Source: Heterobasidion occidentale
Taxonomy: Eukaryota > Basidiomycota > Agaricomycetes > Russulales > Bondarzewiaceae
Assembly (NCBI GenBank): GCA_039111635.1
Contig: JBCAQO010000002.1
Coordinates: forward strand, 806,001 to 870,000
Direction of reading: 5' to 3'
DNA length: 64,000 nt
Shown here: one piece after another, positions 32,316 to 44,800 of the stretch
How positions within the stretch are numbered: the first letter of the stretch is position 1
Layout of the letters: each line of letters opens with the position of its first letter
Notes under the pieces: generated by a model
What the model was told of the DNA's origin: nothing
Seen by the model: the letters and a program-made list of their open reading frames with translations, nothing else
Databases searched by the model: none
Made by a program: the position numbers and the translations under genes

Positions 32316-33895
32316 ATCGGCAAAATTGCAGAAATCTGAGCTGGCCTGGTGGCAGCCGTCGGCGCTGGGTCAGCCTGGTGAGACCTTTTCGGCAGCGACC
32401 GGCCTGTTCCGAAAGTGACATTGTGAGACCAGCATGATGAGTATCTTACCCAGTTGCAACACCCAGAAGGAGGTTTGTCAGACTGTAACAGCCTGATCAG
32501 ATTCCACTTGTATATATCAGATCGGTGAATCCTTTCTCTTTCAATGAGTTCACTTCAACTTCGTCTGATTATCGCCCAGTCCTAGCACTTGCTTACTAAT
32601 AAACAATAGCACAAAGCAGTACCTCATGTTCAGACTCCGCTACGCCTCGCTATAGAAGCCACATTGGATCGCCCCTTCAGCTTCGTCTCTGACCCCGATG
32701 GCCTTCCTCCGACAAGATGACAAGTTCTATCCCTGCCAGTGCTCTACCCTCCACCACTGAATCTCCTAGCCTCGGCCTTTGACTTTAAGCAAGAAGGAGA
32801 ATCTTTTGATGGCCAGGCAGACCATCCTTTGTGAGCTTCTCTCCGCAATCTCGTACGTACCCTGTGGCATAGTTCGGTTCCCGACATTCACATCCTGCCT
32901 CTCCATCCGTTCAAGGATTTTATGCCCTGACTTCTCTGCCACAGCCATGGGTCTTCCCTTGCCTCCATCTCTACATCCACAGAACTTGTGGATGCCTTGT
33001 CCATGCAGCCACAAATGTAACACCGACAGCCTGCCGTGCCTCTCGCAAGTCAAACGTGGAGGTGCTGGCCGCCCTCTAGATCCACGCGCACTCAAGCAAG
33101 GAGCCCGATCCCCGACAATGGCCTTGCTGGCCTTCTCGATCCTGACTCTATCCCGCCGCCTCCACTCTTGATGTCTGTTGCCTGCGCAATGAAGTACATG
33201 CGTTCAGTGGCTTCGATGAAGTATGCCATCTCTTTTCTCTCTCCTCCTATTCTCTGAAATGATAGAAAGCAGCATTTATAGCGCTACTCTCTCAAAAGCT
33301 TCATCAAGCAGTCGACCATCAAGGACTGCATGCGGTTGAAGGGGCTCGATGCGCAGAACGTTCGGCAGGGACTGTGCTACTCGTGACCAGTCAGCAAATT
33401 AGTTTCTTCTTCCCATTCCAGTGTATTTCGTCTTCATTGACATCCCTTCTCGCTAATTGCATCTCTAGCTACCACATCCTGTTCTCAGGTGAGTGCTAAC
33501 GACTCATCCGGCCATTCTCGAGTGATAGAAAGTGGTTGGTACACCGGTAAGTTAAATAGATGATTTTTTGTGTTTTAATTTATAATATATTTGCAATAAT
33601 GATAACGATAAAATTGATAATAATTGATGCAATAAACTAAAAGAAAATACAAATGATTTCACCCCTTGCTAGTGAGATACCAGCCTAGTGAGCCATATTT
33701 TTCAAGACCTGTCCGGTGAGGCTTATTATGACAGACCAGCCCGGTGAGATTCATCAACAATTCATCTACCTGGTGGAGTCTTATAAGGATCAACATTCTC
33801 AGGTCAAGCACCTCCGGAGCGGCATCAGGCTGACGGTGGCTGACCACGCCTGATGGGGCCTTGCCGAGCTAGGTCAGATTAATGCAGTTTTGCCG
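32316..33895. mobile_element. Possible decayed TIR element
   Basis: The left end ATCGGCAAAATTGCAG matches, inverted, ATCGGCAAAACTGCAT at about 33880-33895, with further similarity inward (CTGAGCTGG versus CTGACCTAG). The inside holds a TATA-like stretch at 32507, a frame relic at 32640-33260 broken by several stops, and a very AT-rich block at 33560-33655. No clean target duplication was found. Confidence 0.35.
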
Positions 33896-34574
33896 ATGGA
33901 CTGGCTGGGACTGGTTACAGGTTTGCTGATGCTCATTCAGCTTACCTTGCTCCACCATGATGTCTATGGCTCCTCATATCGCACTCAAAGGTAAGAATCT
34001 TGACCCAGAAGGCAACCCAAATGACAACAATGACATATCTTACGACGGCGAAGACATCGACAACAATGCGACAATGGTGATGATAGCGAGTCGGACCAAT
34101 CGGGTTTCAGCGCGAGTTTGACAGTGCTATGAACAAAGGTTCAGAGGACGAGGGTTTTGATGATGAAGGTGTTTCATTTTGCGAAGATTTCAGCTTCAGT
34201 CCACTGTAATCCGTCTTTTTGTCTCATCACCCGAGCTCTTTTTGTTGTTGTTTGCACGGCTTGGCCTGAATTGACTTAGACTCACATGAACTTGGCCGCA
34301 GCAAGTGGTTTGGAACTGTCAAAGTATCGCATTGCGTAGTTTTACTGTTGTACCGACCTGGACGAGACCGCGTAGAGACGTCGACTGGGGAAGCCTGGCG
34401 AGAGCAGAAAAAACATACCCAGGCTTACCAGTGCTTGTCAGGGCATGTATGCAGATGTATGCCCATGTCGGGATTCGCCGGCGTCGCCAGATTTAGGCGC
34501 TTTTCCTGATGGCCTTTTATACTCGCTTTGGAAATGGTTCATGTCGGCAAGCGTCGGCATCATCATGCACTAGA
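33896..34574. other. Stretch without a supported gene
   Basis: Only short frames. The acidic-looking frame at 34020-34210 has no start or partner exon. Confidence 0.3.
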
Positions 34575-37466
34575 TGTTCGCTCCCTGCACTGACAGAACC
34601 TGATCATAGCCGGGCCAGTGCTAGTCAGGACCACCTGAATGTTCCAAGAATGGTAAATATGAGCCTATGCATTGTTTTTCTCGTCATGAAATATCATCAG
34701 CTCACGTTTATCTCTGCTATCTGGTAGACTTGGAGAGAATATGACTCAGACAGCGTCCGCGAAGTTGTCCGCGACTCAAGTTTCACTGAAGAGATGTGTC
34801 GCTCAAGGCCTCCTCCAGGTTCCCATAGGTTGCCATGCCGTATGTCGTCACTCACAGCCACTTACTTTACTGATAATGTTTGCAAAGCCAACCAATCTCA
34901 CACCTCCTGGCTCGCAGTAGCTCAGGCTCTCCTCTCTGGGAACTTTGCATGCGCCTTTCTGCTACTGCACGCGTCGACATAGCCGTCTTTGAGCTTGCCA
35001 TTGTCTGTGAGTTCCTGCATGATACCGCTCCGACTCCTTCGCCCCTGCATTCTGACTCTGACGCGGAGGCTCCAATCGGTAGTGAAACCCCACGGGATGC
35101 AGGAGTTGCGGCCTAGAAGGAGGGCTGGAAGTATGGGGCTGATGAAGCGATGGGACGCGATGGGTTGGAAGAATGAAAAAGAAATTGCTGCAGGCGACGC
35201 TGTGAGTAGTCTTCTAGTAGTCTTCTCCAGATCTCCATCCAACTCCATGATTCCGCCTTCCTTGAGCCCCCCGCTACTCTATCATTCTACATCCCATCTG
35301 TAAGGAAAAAATACGAGGGTGACAAACGCACCAAAACTCTTCGCCCGCAATTGAGCGTCGCCGCCCGCTAATTCTGACGCATATCTTGAGCAGGCTCTTT
35401 TACATCGTCAAGCCTTTCCCTTGCATGCCCATATGAAAAGCCTGTTTCTAAGTTTCACGAAACATCCTGTTGGACAACCAACTTCAAAATTCCACAAATG
35501 GGTGTAAACATTCGACATGTGGCCTGTGGCAAGAAACACGAACGCGTTCAACGCTCGCCCTGTGTCCGTCACGTTCTTTTCCAAAACAATGTGATCCCGA
35601 CGAGCCTACTTTCGCAGGCACACTGGCCAGATGCCAAGCTTGCGTTATGCGCCTCGCTCGCGTCGTCACCGTGTGCCGCGTCAGATCCTGCAGTCTGTCT
35701 GCTAATTATGGGCGGACAACGCGTTTGAGAATTCACGTCCATTACGGCTGGCCAAGATTCAACGGGTTCGTCATTGAAGATTGCGATTACTTCGCCATCT
35801 CACTGCTATACGCTGCCTTGTTCTGTAAGGCCAAGAGTCGCTTTGAGCGAGGCCCATCCCTGACGAAGGAAGACCGCAGCACAAAGCAGATGGCCAGGAG
35901 GTGCACGCAGGACGGTTCATGGACTTGTTCATGATGCCGATATTCTTATAGAGCTATGTTGAACATTATGCGTCGTTGATCTGCAGCTGTGCAGCTCTTC
36001 CATATCATATCTACTGACACTTGATCTCTCATGACGTCCGTATCTAAAATGGGCAGTTATATCCTTGGATACGGTAGGATACAGTACAACCAGACACTGG
36101 TTGTGATGATCCTGCAATGCATGAAACATCCGTCATTACAGTATGCTTTTTGAAAAGAACCGTCCCTCAGGCCAGGCAACGTAGAAATACTGGCAAAAAT
36201 TGAACTTGAAATGAGGTGAGATTGGTATAAACATTCATGGTTACATGGTCTCGGGTAGTCATTCAGGCGAAAGACACTTTGGAAATCTGCGTGCTGGAGC
36301 GAGCCTACGTCAACTTGGTCATCCCCTCTTCCGCAAGATACTCTGTGCTCGAGTAAAAGCACGGCTTATCGCAGCATTCGGCGGGGTCGGTATTGGATGG
36401 CTTGAGGGATTGTCAGCGACGCGCGGACGTTGCAATCACCTCGCCACGCACCGTACCAACAGGGCCTTCGAGCTGGATGCAGAGCTCCCGACGAGCGTGG
36501 AAGTGTGAAGTCCCCTGGCTTGTGATCCTCTGTAACGCTTACATTCACTATATGAAAGGTGAACATGAGAAGAGTCCAACGTACTTTTTCCAAGTGAAAC
36601 AACGATCCTTTGGGAAAGGCTTCCTGGCTTCGGCCACACGCCTGATTGGACTGTAAATAAACGAAATTCATCAAAAAACGAACAGCCCCACGCACCCCAT
36701 ACTCTCAAGAATGGCTCTGCGAGCAGTGACCTCATCAATCCAGCCCTTATAAGTGTTCCTGATGTTCGACTCCCAAAGGCGCCTGTTCTCCGGCTTGAGG
36801 CTTGCCAAGACAGCAGCGCGCTCAGGTTCGAGGTCTCCGTTCGGGAGAACACGAGGGAAAGCACGAAGAGTATAGAGGTTGATGTAACTGATGTAAGTGA
36901 AGAGTATGGCGTCCAGCTTGCCGTGTCGAACTCCAGTCGGTGGATCGAGGATGTTCGAGATCAAAGAGTCCAAGAATGCTGTCCGCGTAGGAAATCGCAG
37001 GGCCGAGTTGGCAGGCGCAAGGGGGGGAACGAGGGAGACAGAGCGGGAATCGTCCTTGACATCGAAGTAAAACCAAGATGCCGGGTGAATATAGATGTCG
37101 ACGGGATCATCTTCGTGCCGTGACGACTGTGGCAGTGTCAGCTCAAGCCGGATGGAATTAGGGAAACAGCTCCATTGATCAGGGTCCATGAACTCGAAGT
37201 CCAACCAATCCTTGTGAGGTTCTGTCAGTCGCCTGTATGGTAAACTGGAAGTGATAGCTTGCGCAGCCCTCTCTATGTCCTTGTCAGGGATGAGGAGTTG
37301 TAAAGCAAACATCTCGGTGGGGACGAAGTGAGCAAAGCTGAGAGCGTCCTCTGCCCAGACTAAGCAAGGAACGCCTGCATGTGTGATAGCCCGCGCTGGC
37401 TTAAGACGAGTCTCCATGGTCAATGAAGACATAGGACAAGAGTCGTAATAATGGATTCCCATGATT
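34575..37466. repeat. Segmental duplication, copy 2
   Basis: Direct copy of 15285-18190. It differs by scattered substitutions and a few indels (for example an extra TAGTAGTCTTC near 35215, and a shorter segment near 36100). Confidence 0.9.
36671..37462 (-). CDS. Uncharacterised protein, 263 aa, duplicate 2
   Basis: It has the same length and frame as the gene at 17396-18187, with few replacements (for example HYYDSCPMSSLTM versus HFYDSCPMSPMTV, and EPERAAVLASL versus EPEHAAVSASL). The start at 37462 is the same Met. The upstream region beyond 37466 differs from copy 1, so the two genes have different promoters. Confidence 0.7.
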   Translation of the reverse strand: MGIHYYDSCPMSSLTMETRLKPARAITHAGVPCLVWAEDALSFAHFVPTEMFALQLLIPDKDIERAAQAITSSLPYRRLTEPHKDWLDFEFMDPDQWSCFPNSIRLELTLPQSSRHEDDPVDIYIHPASWFYFDVKDDSRSVSLVPPLAPANSALRFPTRTAFLDSLISNILDPPTGVRHGKLDAILFTYISYINLYTLRAFPRVLPNGDLEPERAAVLASLKPENRRLWESNIRNTYKGWIDEVTARRAILESMGCVGLFVF

Positions 37467-37874
37467 GTTGAGAAGGTAGCCCAAAGTCCAAACGCTCACC
37501 AGAGCTCACCAACTGCTCACCGGCACCAGTGAGTATATGGCAGATTCCGGCCATCTCCGTGCTTCTCCAGTGCTTCTCCGTGTTCGTAAGTAGACAAAAA
37601 AATAGCAATAGCGAGGACTCTTCTATGCCACTGGAATCATATGCAGCAGATCAACGATATGAATATGCAGTATCATGTTTCGCTTTAGACATCTAGCTGA
37701 AGTCCGAGAATCACCAAGGAGTTGGGGATGTACTTCAAACATATATATATTTGTTTCCGATTTACTTAACCACCTTGCATCTAGACGTGAGCATTGCAGA
37801 GGGCCACAAGCCTGGCAGTCCTTCATATTTTCACGTCTGTCGAGAGTGATAGCTAGAAGGCGCTGTTGGAACAG

Positions 37875-40150
37875 TGCGTAGCAAAAGTGATCACAACATC
37901 CGCATGCCGCTGAGAACTTCTTTAGCAATATGATAGCGGCTCTGCTCGGTGCTTCGAAAGGACGCGTCGCTGCTTGGAAACGGAGTTCAGTCCGAGATAG
38001 AGGTGCCTGAGGGCTGTTGGTTGACGAGAACAGAATCGACAGCAGAACATATTGTAGCATATGCATGGAGGAGAGATCAACAAGCATAGAGTGTGATCTG
38101 TGATAAATCATCAGCATGTCAGTGACGCTGGGGCGGGAATAGGGGCAATAAGCTTTTTCGGAGCTCGTCACTGGTATCGTTCTCCTTCCATCCGTCCATC
38201 TCGAGATGCTCCTCGATGATCTCTATGAATCGATCCGAAGTCTTGAGGGTTTCGAGGGCAGAGTCCCGAGATTGCTCCATGGTAGGCACCAGCTGTAACA
38301 TGTCTGGGAGACTATAGAGCGGAACGAATAATCTTCGAAGCGTCTCGATGCGGCTGGCAAGCAGGGTGTTCAGGAATATTTTGAGGCCTGGTTGAGAGAA
38401 GGCAGTAGGCCCGGTTGGTTGAAAAAACTCGTATTTTCCATGTCCTCCGGATGTTCGCCCCTGCACGGTGGCAGATCTGCTGTCGAAATGCTCGATAAAG
38501 GCTTTCTTGAGCAACTTACATTGTGCCACAGGAAGGTGGCTGGCTCTATAGCGGACACTGGTGTATAGCAAGACGTGAAGACCAGATTCCAGTTCATCAC
38601 GAAGTTCGTGGCGCGTGCTGTCAGGATCCATGAGCCGAGCCGCCGAAATGAATTGGCAAGTTCCCTGAAGACAGGAGTTCAGTTTTGAGTTGAGTCACAT
38701 GGCTATCTCATGACGCACCGTTTGCCATTTCGTCGTCGATCCCTGAGTGTCAACCCCCTGATCATCGTCGCTTGGCAATCTCATAGCTAGATCCCAGTCA
38801 ATCAGCATTCCCTTGCCTGAATCAGATATCAAGATATTGCCAGCACTGAGATCGCCATGTCGCACGCGTGCCAATCTAAATGCCAGATCGTGCGCTGCAC
38901 AGAAAGGTGTTGGTGAGCGTGCGAGGTGTCAAAGACATCATCAACTTACCTTTCATCCCATCGCGCATAACGCTGGCGAGCTCTTTTGACGATCTAAATT
39001 GGCTCAAGGGCCGTCCGATATCGCCCAGAACTAAACGGTGGAGCCTGTGCCGTCTCGGAGTATTGGTCGTCTTGCAGAACCACTCTTTTGAACTGTACTC
39101 GTGCGTCCGCGTGTCTTGACCCAGAATGTCTTGAGAACAGATCAGCGTCGGGATCCCGGTCACACCTGATCGTTCGAGGTGCCGATAGGTCGCTCCTTCC
39201 TTCTCGATCCCATCCTCCAAGCATCGCCAGCTGTTCTTCAGATACACAAGTTTCTGTCTGGTGATGTCATATGCAATGTACCCGTCTGTGGATCTTCCAA
39301 ACGGGCTGCCGCTCTGCCAATGAGGTTTGGATGCGATGAAATAGTGTTTCCGGTGCGTGTCATCGTCCGTGATACAAAACTGGTGGAAGGTGGCATCGGA
39401 CGAGTAGAGGCATTGGGCCGTCTCCTCGTCCTCACCTAAGAGCCTAGCCAGAAAATTGGCTCGTTCATCAAATGCTTTCTTCGCCCTCTTGATGTCTCTC
39501 GCCATGGGCTTTGTGAGCGAAGTATCGCGTCCACGTTGCACGTCATTGAAACGGTTGAACCTCCAAAGGAACATAATCAGATGAGTAGGATCTCTCCTCC
39601 AGTTGACTCGTTCAGTCACAATAGCTCCCGCGCGATCCCATCGAATGAAGCGAACATAGTCACCAAGCAAAACCACAGTGAACAGAAAGAACCGGTTCTG
39701 CGCCGAGAGCTGCAAGCCTGCATATGAACAGATTTGTCCTCGATTCTTGGTCGCCCCCTTCGAGCGGCCTAAGACTGTGTGTGTATCGCCAGAGGTCGCA
39801 CTGGAAGCGAGATCTTTGAATGGGTCGTCAGTCTCTGGCTTGTGCTCGATGCAGAGTTCCACCAGCTCGAAGTCATTTCTGTTATCGCTGGGCAGAGATC
39901 TCTTGTATGCAACCATGTTTGGCTTGCGGTTGAAGTCTGCGTCCGGATCGACGGTCGCGTTGACAAATTTTAGCTTTTGGCAAACTCCAGATTGCTCGAC
40001 AGCACGTATCTGTGAATATGACTTCAATTCTTAGGTAGAACAAAGAAGAATATATACGCACAAATACATCCTCAAATCTTCCGACCTTAAACATGTTCTT
40101 GAAGATTTGGGTGGCACGCTTGGAAGGTTTCTTGCCATCATCCACCATTA
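37875..40150 (-). repeat. Inverted repeat, left arm
   Basis: Inverted match of about 44806-47300. It covers the body of the FunK1 gene and a few hundred bases past its 3' end (GATCACAACATCCGC on the plus strand versus GACGTTGTGATC at 47285). The V-ATPase gene lies between the arms. Confidence 0.85.
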
Positions 40151-40253
40151 TGAAGGCGTCGAAGGATTTTGTGATAGGCATAGGTCCGTGAAAGTCGTCT
40201 TCAGTCTCTTCAGCAAGTAGAGCATATTCGCCTGGTGCATTGGATACTTTCAT
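38119..40253 (-). CDS. FunK1-type fungal protein kinase, copy 1
   Basis: Exons from ATG 40253 (MKVSNAPGEYALLAEETED) join across GT..AG introns near 40066-40017, 38949-38896 and 38725-38665. The protein has the FunK1 features: a long N-terminal half (GLQLSAQNRFFLFTVVLLGD), then the kinase catalytic loop RHGDLSAGNIL with HGD in place of HRD, and GMLIDWDLAMRL with DWD in place of DFG. It ends at 38119. A further upstream exon is possible because a good acceptor (TTCACACAG) lies just before the start region. These kinases are expanded in basidiomycetes and their substrates are unknown. No lesion was found. Confidence 0.85.
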
Positions 40254-41165
40254 CGCAACGCTGTGCGCTAGGGATTCTGTGTGAAGTCATGTTGGAAAGT
40301 CAAGAGCAGACCAGGAAGGTTCTGAGAGTGCCACTGACCGGGATCGAGGACGGAGTACACTGGATTGTGACGGCAACCGTCCGCTCTTTTGGCAGACGTC
40401 GTTTGAACCTAGCCACGTGATCACTTTTCGATTCTCGTGGCTACAGTATATACTTCTATCTAGCATCAACCTCTGTGACGACAAATGGGGTCGGGACTCA
40501 CTCGGAGTGACTCGTATTTTCAATGTAGCTAGAAATGCAGAGTGAGGTGGCAAACGGATCGAACTTTTTCTTCACGGATCCGTTGCACGCCAGTCGTCGA
40601 TACGCTAATTCGCAGACCCGATGTCCGCTCATATTTGACAAGCCCGCAGGACCTGATGCGGCACATGGTGGCGATGCGAGCACACGCTCGGTGTCTGGGA
40701 GATGTGTCTGCGGAAGCAAGCCTGTTAGGACCACATCGGTTTTGGAGAGAGTTACGAAGATCATATCCTGCTCCTTCATACGGGTCCCTAGTCCACAGAG
40801 CATTGAATGAAACCAGGAGGTCGTAGATGACCACTATGCAGTGCCTTTGATGGGCCCTGGCGCGAGCGGGAAAATGGATTCCAAGCGCATTCACAGAGAT
40901 ATGGCTAGACTTGGGCCTTAGTAAAATCAGTGCGGTGAAATGTCAGCAACTGCCAACAAAGACACCGCTCATAAATGTCTGCCTGGAGCGCTGGTTCTCC
41001 TTCACACCCTATCCTGTGTTCATGGTTGTCGCTTTGGGTAGCGTCAGTCGGCAGGACGTGACCAAGTATAATGTAGTGGGGTACACAGTATCGAAGGAAA
41101 GTGACAAGAGAGAATATAAGCAGGTCACGAGTACGACGGAGCACATACAGGTTTACTACTCATGC
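40254..41165. other. Region between FunK1 and V-ATPase, with an old repeat copy
   Basis: Minus-strand 40500-40800 (CRIRSCGLVKYERTSGLRI) is a diverged copy of the sequence at 16330-16450 and 35620-35740 (CRVRSCSLSANYGRTTRLRI). I see no intact gene. Confidence 0.4.
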
Positions 41166-44100
41166 CTATTCTTCATTCAAACCGGCAAAGCTCAATGGTG
41201 TAAATTGCTGTGAAGAGAGAGCCAATACACTCAGCATGCGTCCTCGCCAGCAATGTAAAATGGAGCACGTACATAGCCACCTGCTTCGTAGTGTTTACTG
41301 TTAGCCTCCACCCAGTGCAACCGGAGCGCATGGAGGAAAGCCGACAATCCCTTTGGCAGAAATGACGATAATGAGCGCTCCTGAATGGCGCTACCGTAGA
41401 GCCAAGAAGCTGGAAACGCACCTCCATGATACATAGGATGAAGACTGTTAGAATGAACCACAACACGAGCACGAGCCCAAAAGCAATCCAGCCGGTGACG
41501 CCCTCCATTCCCCAAACGCCTCCCAACGTCATATCCCACAACACTTCGGAAAGCTGCGCATGCGCAAGCGAAAGCGCCCACAGACGAAGATACGACGCCG
41601 TGTGTGAAATACATCCCAGACAAAACTCGATGGTATGGATGACTTGATGAATCACGACCTCACTAAAATCATGCTGTTCCTGAAAGAGAATGGGAATGCT
41701 TCATTAACCATCAAGTTCAAAGTAAGAGAGGACACTTACGTGCTCCTCATCGATCTCCTCTGCGATAGCTCTCCCATTTCCTTCTTCCTCGCCTTCTAGA
41801 TCATCGCTCCGCCTAACCATGTATTCCTGTGGTCCGTCACCATGGGCGAGGCCTACGTAGCCCTGATTCTGGATCTTCTTCATCTCCTTCCATTGCACGT
41901 ACGGCTTCACGACAAGCATCCATGGCACGCAAACAAATGCGAGTAACAATAGCACAGTCTGAATGATGCTCTGGCCAGCGTACAGCTGTGTTCCCGGTTC
42001 TATAGAGCCAGGAGAAAGGAACATGGAAATGAGCATGTTCAACAAAGAAGGCGGGGCAGTTGGGCTTTGACTCTATCCAATCGTCCATTTGTACAAGATG
42101 CAAATGACGAGGTAGCCGAAGATTGATTGGAGGAAAAGCATTTGCGGAATGAAGTTGGTGTAGATATCGAGAGGGCGCTTGAAGCGAATGTGATTAGGGA
42201 CTTGGAGACAAAGAGCGAAGGTCATCTGTGGCAAGAGGCCTCAGCATCAACTCGACTACCAGGTAGAACGATTACACACATGGATGACGCCAAGAACGAT
42301 CGACATTTTCATTTTGTAGGAATTAAGGAAGATGAGACCGTTATCGGCACAGTGCCAACCAGGATCTAAGCCAAAAGGGTAGACGCGCCCATTGGCTTGA
42401 GCGTTAACGGTGCCATTAGCGCCCTCAGGGATGGTCCATCCCGAGTTGAAGAGATGTAAAGTCTTCGAGAAAACATCGTTGTAGATGAAGCCGGTGCAGA
42501 TTGAGAACAGTCCCATGAGGAGGATGATGTAACGACTACTAGACATCGACGATGAGCTTCACAGGGAAAAAAAAATCGTGCTAACCACTCACTAAAAGAA
42601 GGTGCCGAAAATTTCGCCGAGGTCAGCTCTTGCCATCTTTCTCTCGTTGAGAATCATTATCAGTGCAGCGAAGAAGATGATGGCGCCATGCCCAATATCA
42701 CCGAACATCACAGCGAACAAGAATGGGAAGGTGATCACAGCAAATAGACCTGGATTGACCTCTTGGTAAGTGGCGATACCATAGCTGTCCATGATGGTCT
42801 GGAAGCCCTCCGTAAATTTGTTGGTGCGCTGGAAAGTCGGCGGAGTCTTGCTGGTGCGCAACTCATGCAAAATTGGCGGGACGGTTGTCCCTGACTCCTC
42901 CTAAGTCCAGTGTTAGCAGTTAAGGTGAATCAACGAAAGGGTTCCATACAGTTGCATGGCGTAAAGCCAACTGAATGATAGCGATATCCCTTGATGGGCA
43001 CCATCCCTCTGCGATTAACGTTTTCCTCCTCAGATCATAGTTGAACAGGTTTAACGTCTCGTAGATCATCTTCTCCTTCCTCACGACATCTTGCTAGCTG
43101 GCCAGACTCTCTCCAATCCTCAACAGTTCCTCTCTTCTCGTAGATCCCATGTTGTACAACACCATTTCGAGATCTTCAATGCGGCCATTGGCTTCACGTA
43201 AGGGCTCAACGCGCCTGTCCGCGTTGGCATCGATGGGGTAGAGTGTAGCGCCCATAGACTCGGCGACTTTGCGGATCTTGGCGAGGAGAGCGTCTCCGTG
43301 AGCAAAAATGATGAAGACGTTCTTTCGAGTCTCGACACCACTCGCAGCATCGACGAAGGGCTCGGCAATGTCGGTGTGGTTCATGTAAAGATTACCACGG
43401 AGCACGCGCCACAGCACGCGCTCACAGGTGGGGATACGAGCGCGATCAATCGTGCCAGCAACAAACCTGAAAAAGATGCCTGGGATAAGATAACGATTCA
43501 ACGCGAGAACCACTTACTCGAGGTCAAACTGGACAGTTGATGTGGAGAACTGGTTCTCGCGGTCATCATGCTGCAACAAGGGTGCCGAGCTGTCGTCGAA
43601 TGAGGTCCTGATATCAGACTGATTGCTTTCAGCCTGTAACAAAGAGTTAGCTATGAGGCCTTGTGTGTGTGCGAGCGTGCTTTACCCTGTCAAAGAATAC
43701 AGCTGTCTCCCTCAGAACATGCCTAGCCTCAACCAGCTCCCTCAATCGACCACTAAGCAGCTCGTAGCTCTCATTCATCTGTACTAGCCTCGACTCGTGC
43801 TCGGCAAATGTAACGTCTAAGCCGTCCATTGTTTGAGCTGCTCGCGGACCAACGGTGATGAGAGGCGCCGAGTCATACAGCGGGCGCACGGGTATCTTGT
43901 CTTTTTCCCTCTCGATTTGAGTGGAGAAAAAGCGAACGCGACGAGCCATCTCGTCGATGCGACGAATCTCGCCTATGAATGATCGTTGGAAGGGATTGAC
44001 GTTGGGGTTCAGCTGTGCAGCTCATCGTTAGCTTCATATAACGTGAATTCAACAGTCCTAATCTCACATCCTTGAACTGCATGTTTCCGAGTTTCCCAAG

Positions 44101-44258
44101 CTCAGCGACCGTGTCATGGGCAACTTCTGTTGGTACGAATAGTTGCACCAAGCTCATAGTCTCAGAGCCTGATGTGCGTGCTAGTTCAAGAGATGGTTCG
44201 ATATATGGAGATACGAACGGAATAAGCTGGGATATTCATTGACCACAGGGGTGCCCAT
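41166..44258 (-). pseudogene. vph1: V-ATPase subunit a (Vph1/Stv1 type) with two premature stops
   Basis: The multi-exon gene encodes the membrane subunit of the V-ATPase V0 sector. Readable segments are a likely first exon at 44258 (MGTPVVNEYPSLFRS), MSLVQLFVPTEVAHDTVAEL (44157), [107 protein letters not shown] and a C-terminus [13 protein letters not shown] ending at 41166. Splice sites are consensus. TAG codons at 43096-43094 (after GESLAS) and 42075-42073 (after KWTIG) each replace a Trp expected in the family. The first intron's phase is off by one. Otherwise the frame is continuous. Confidence 0.85.
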
Positions 44259-44399
44259 GGCGGTGGAAGAATTGTAGATGGAGAGTTATGGAGAGTGACG
44301 ATGATGCGAGGAGGCACGGCTCTTCACTAGCTTCACTGTTTTTCCGGATTCCGCAAGCTTTTCGATTTTTCGTCCGTGCTCAAATTGGCCCCAATCAGG

Positions 44400-44800
44400 T
44401 ATTTCAACCTTTTCTACTCGCACTGATCGTCGGCAAGCGTCGGCATCGTTCCTAGACTACATTCGCCTGCGCTGAGTCGCTGACAGAACCTGACCAGGCA
44501 AGGCCAGTCCCGAGTAGTCTCTGTTGCTGACCCTATACGCAGAAAATATTCGTAGGCCAGTCCCAGCCAGGATCACCTCATTGATGCGCACAAGTTTATG
44601 CATTATTTTCTTCGTCATTAGGTACCGCCGACCCATATTTAAATCTGCTGCTGGCTAGACCTGGAACACATAAGACGCTGTGCTCTCTAGCTAGAGAATA
44701 TGACTTGAGACAGCCTCCACGACTCAAGTTACACCGAAGACATGTAACGCTCAAAGCTTCTTCCAGGTTTTTATGCCGTACGTCGTCGCATCATGAAGAC
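44400..44800. repeat. Dispersed repeat, copy 3
   Basis: Diverged relative of 15285-15565 and 34545-34860 (GTCGGCAAGCGTCGGCATC shared with 34546; AATATGACTTGAGACAGC shared with 15470). It ends where the FunK1 copy-2 homology begins, so the repeat has replaced that gene's promoter and N-terminus. Confidence 0.7.

Noticed and set aside
41837..42103. A frameshift in V-ATPase near 42.05 kb
   Set aside because: Overlapping open frames suggested one, but a single frame reads KWTIG-stop-SQSPTAPPSLLNML, so it is a nonsense codon and not an indel.
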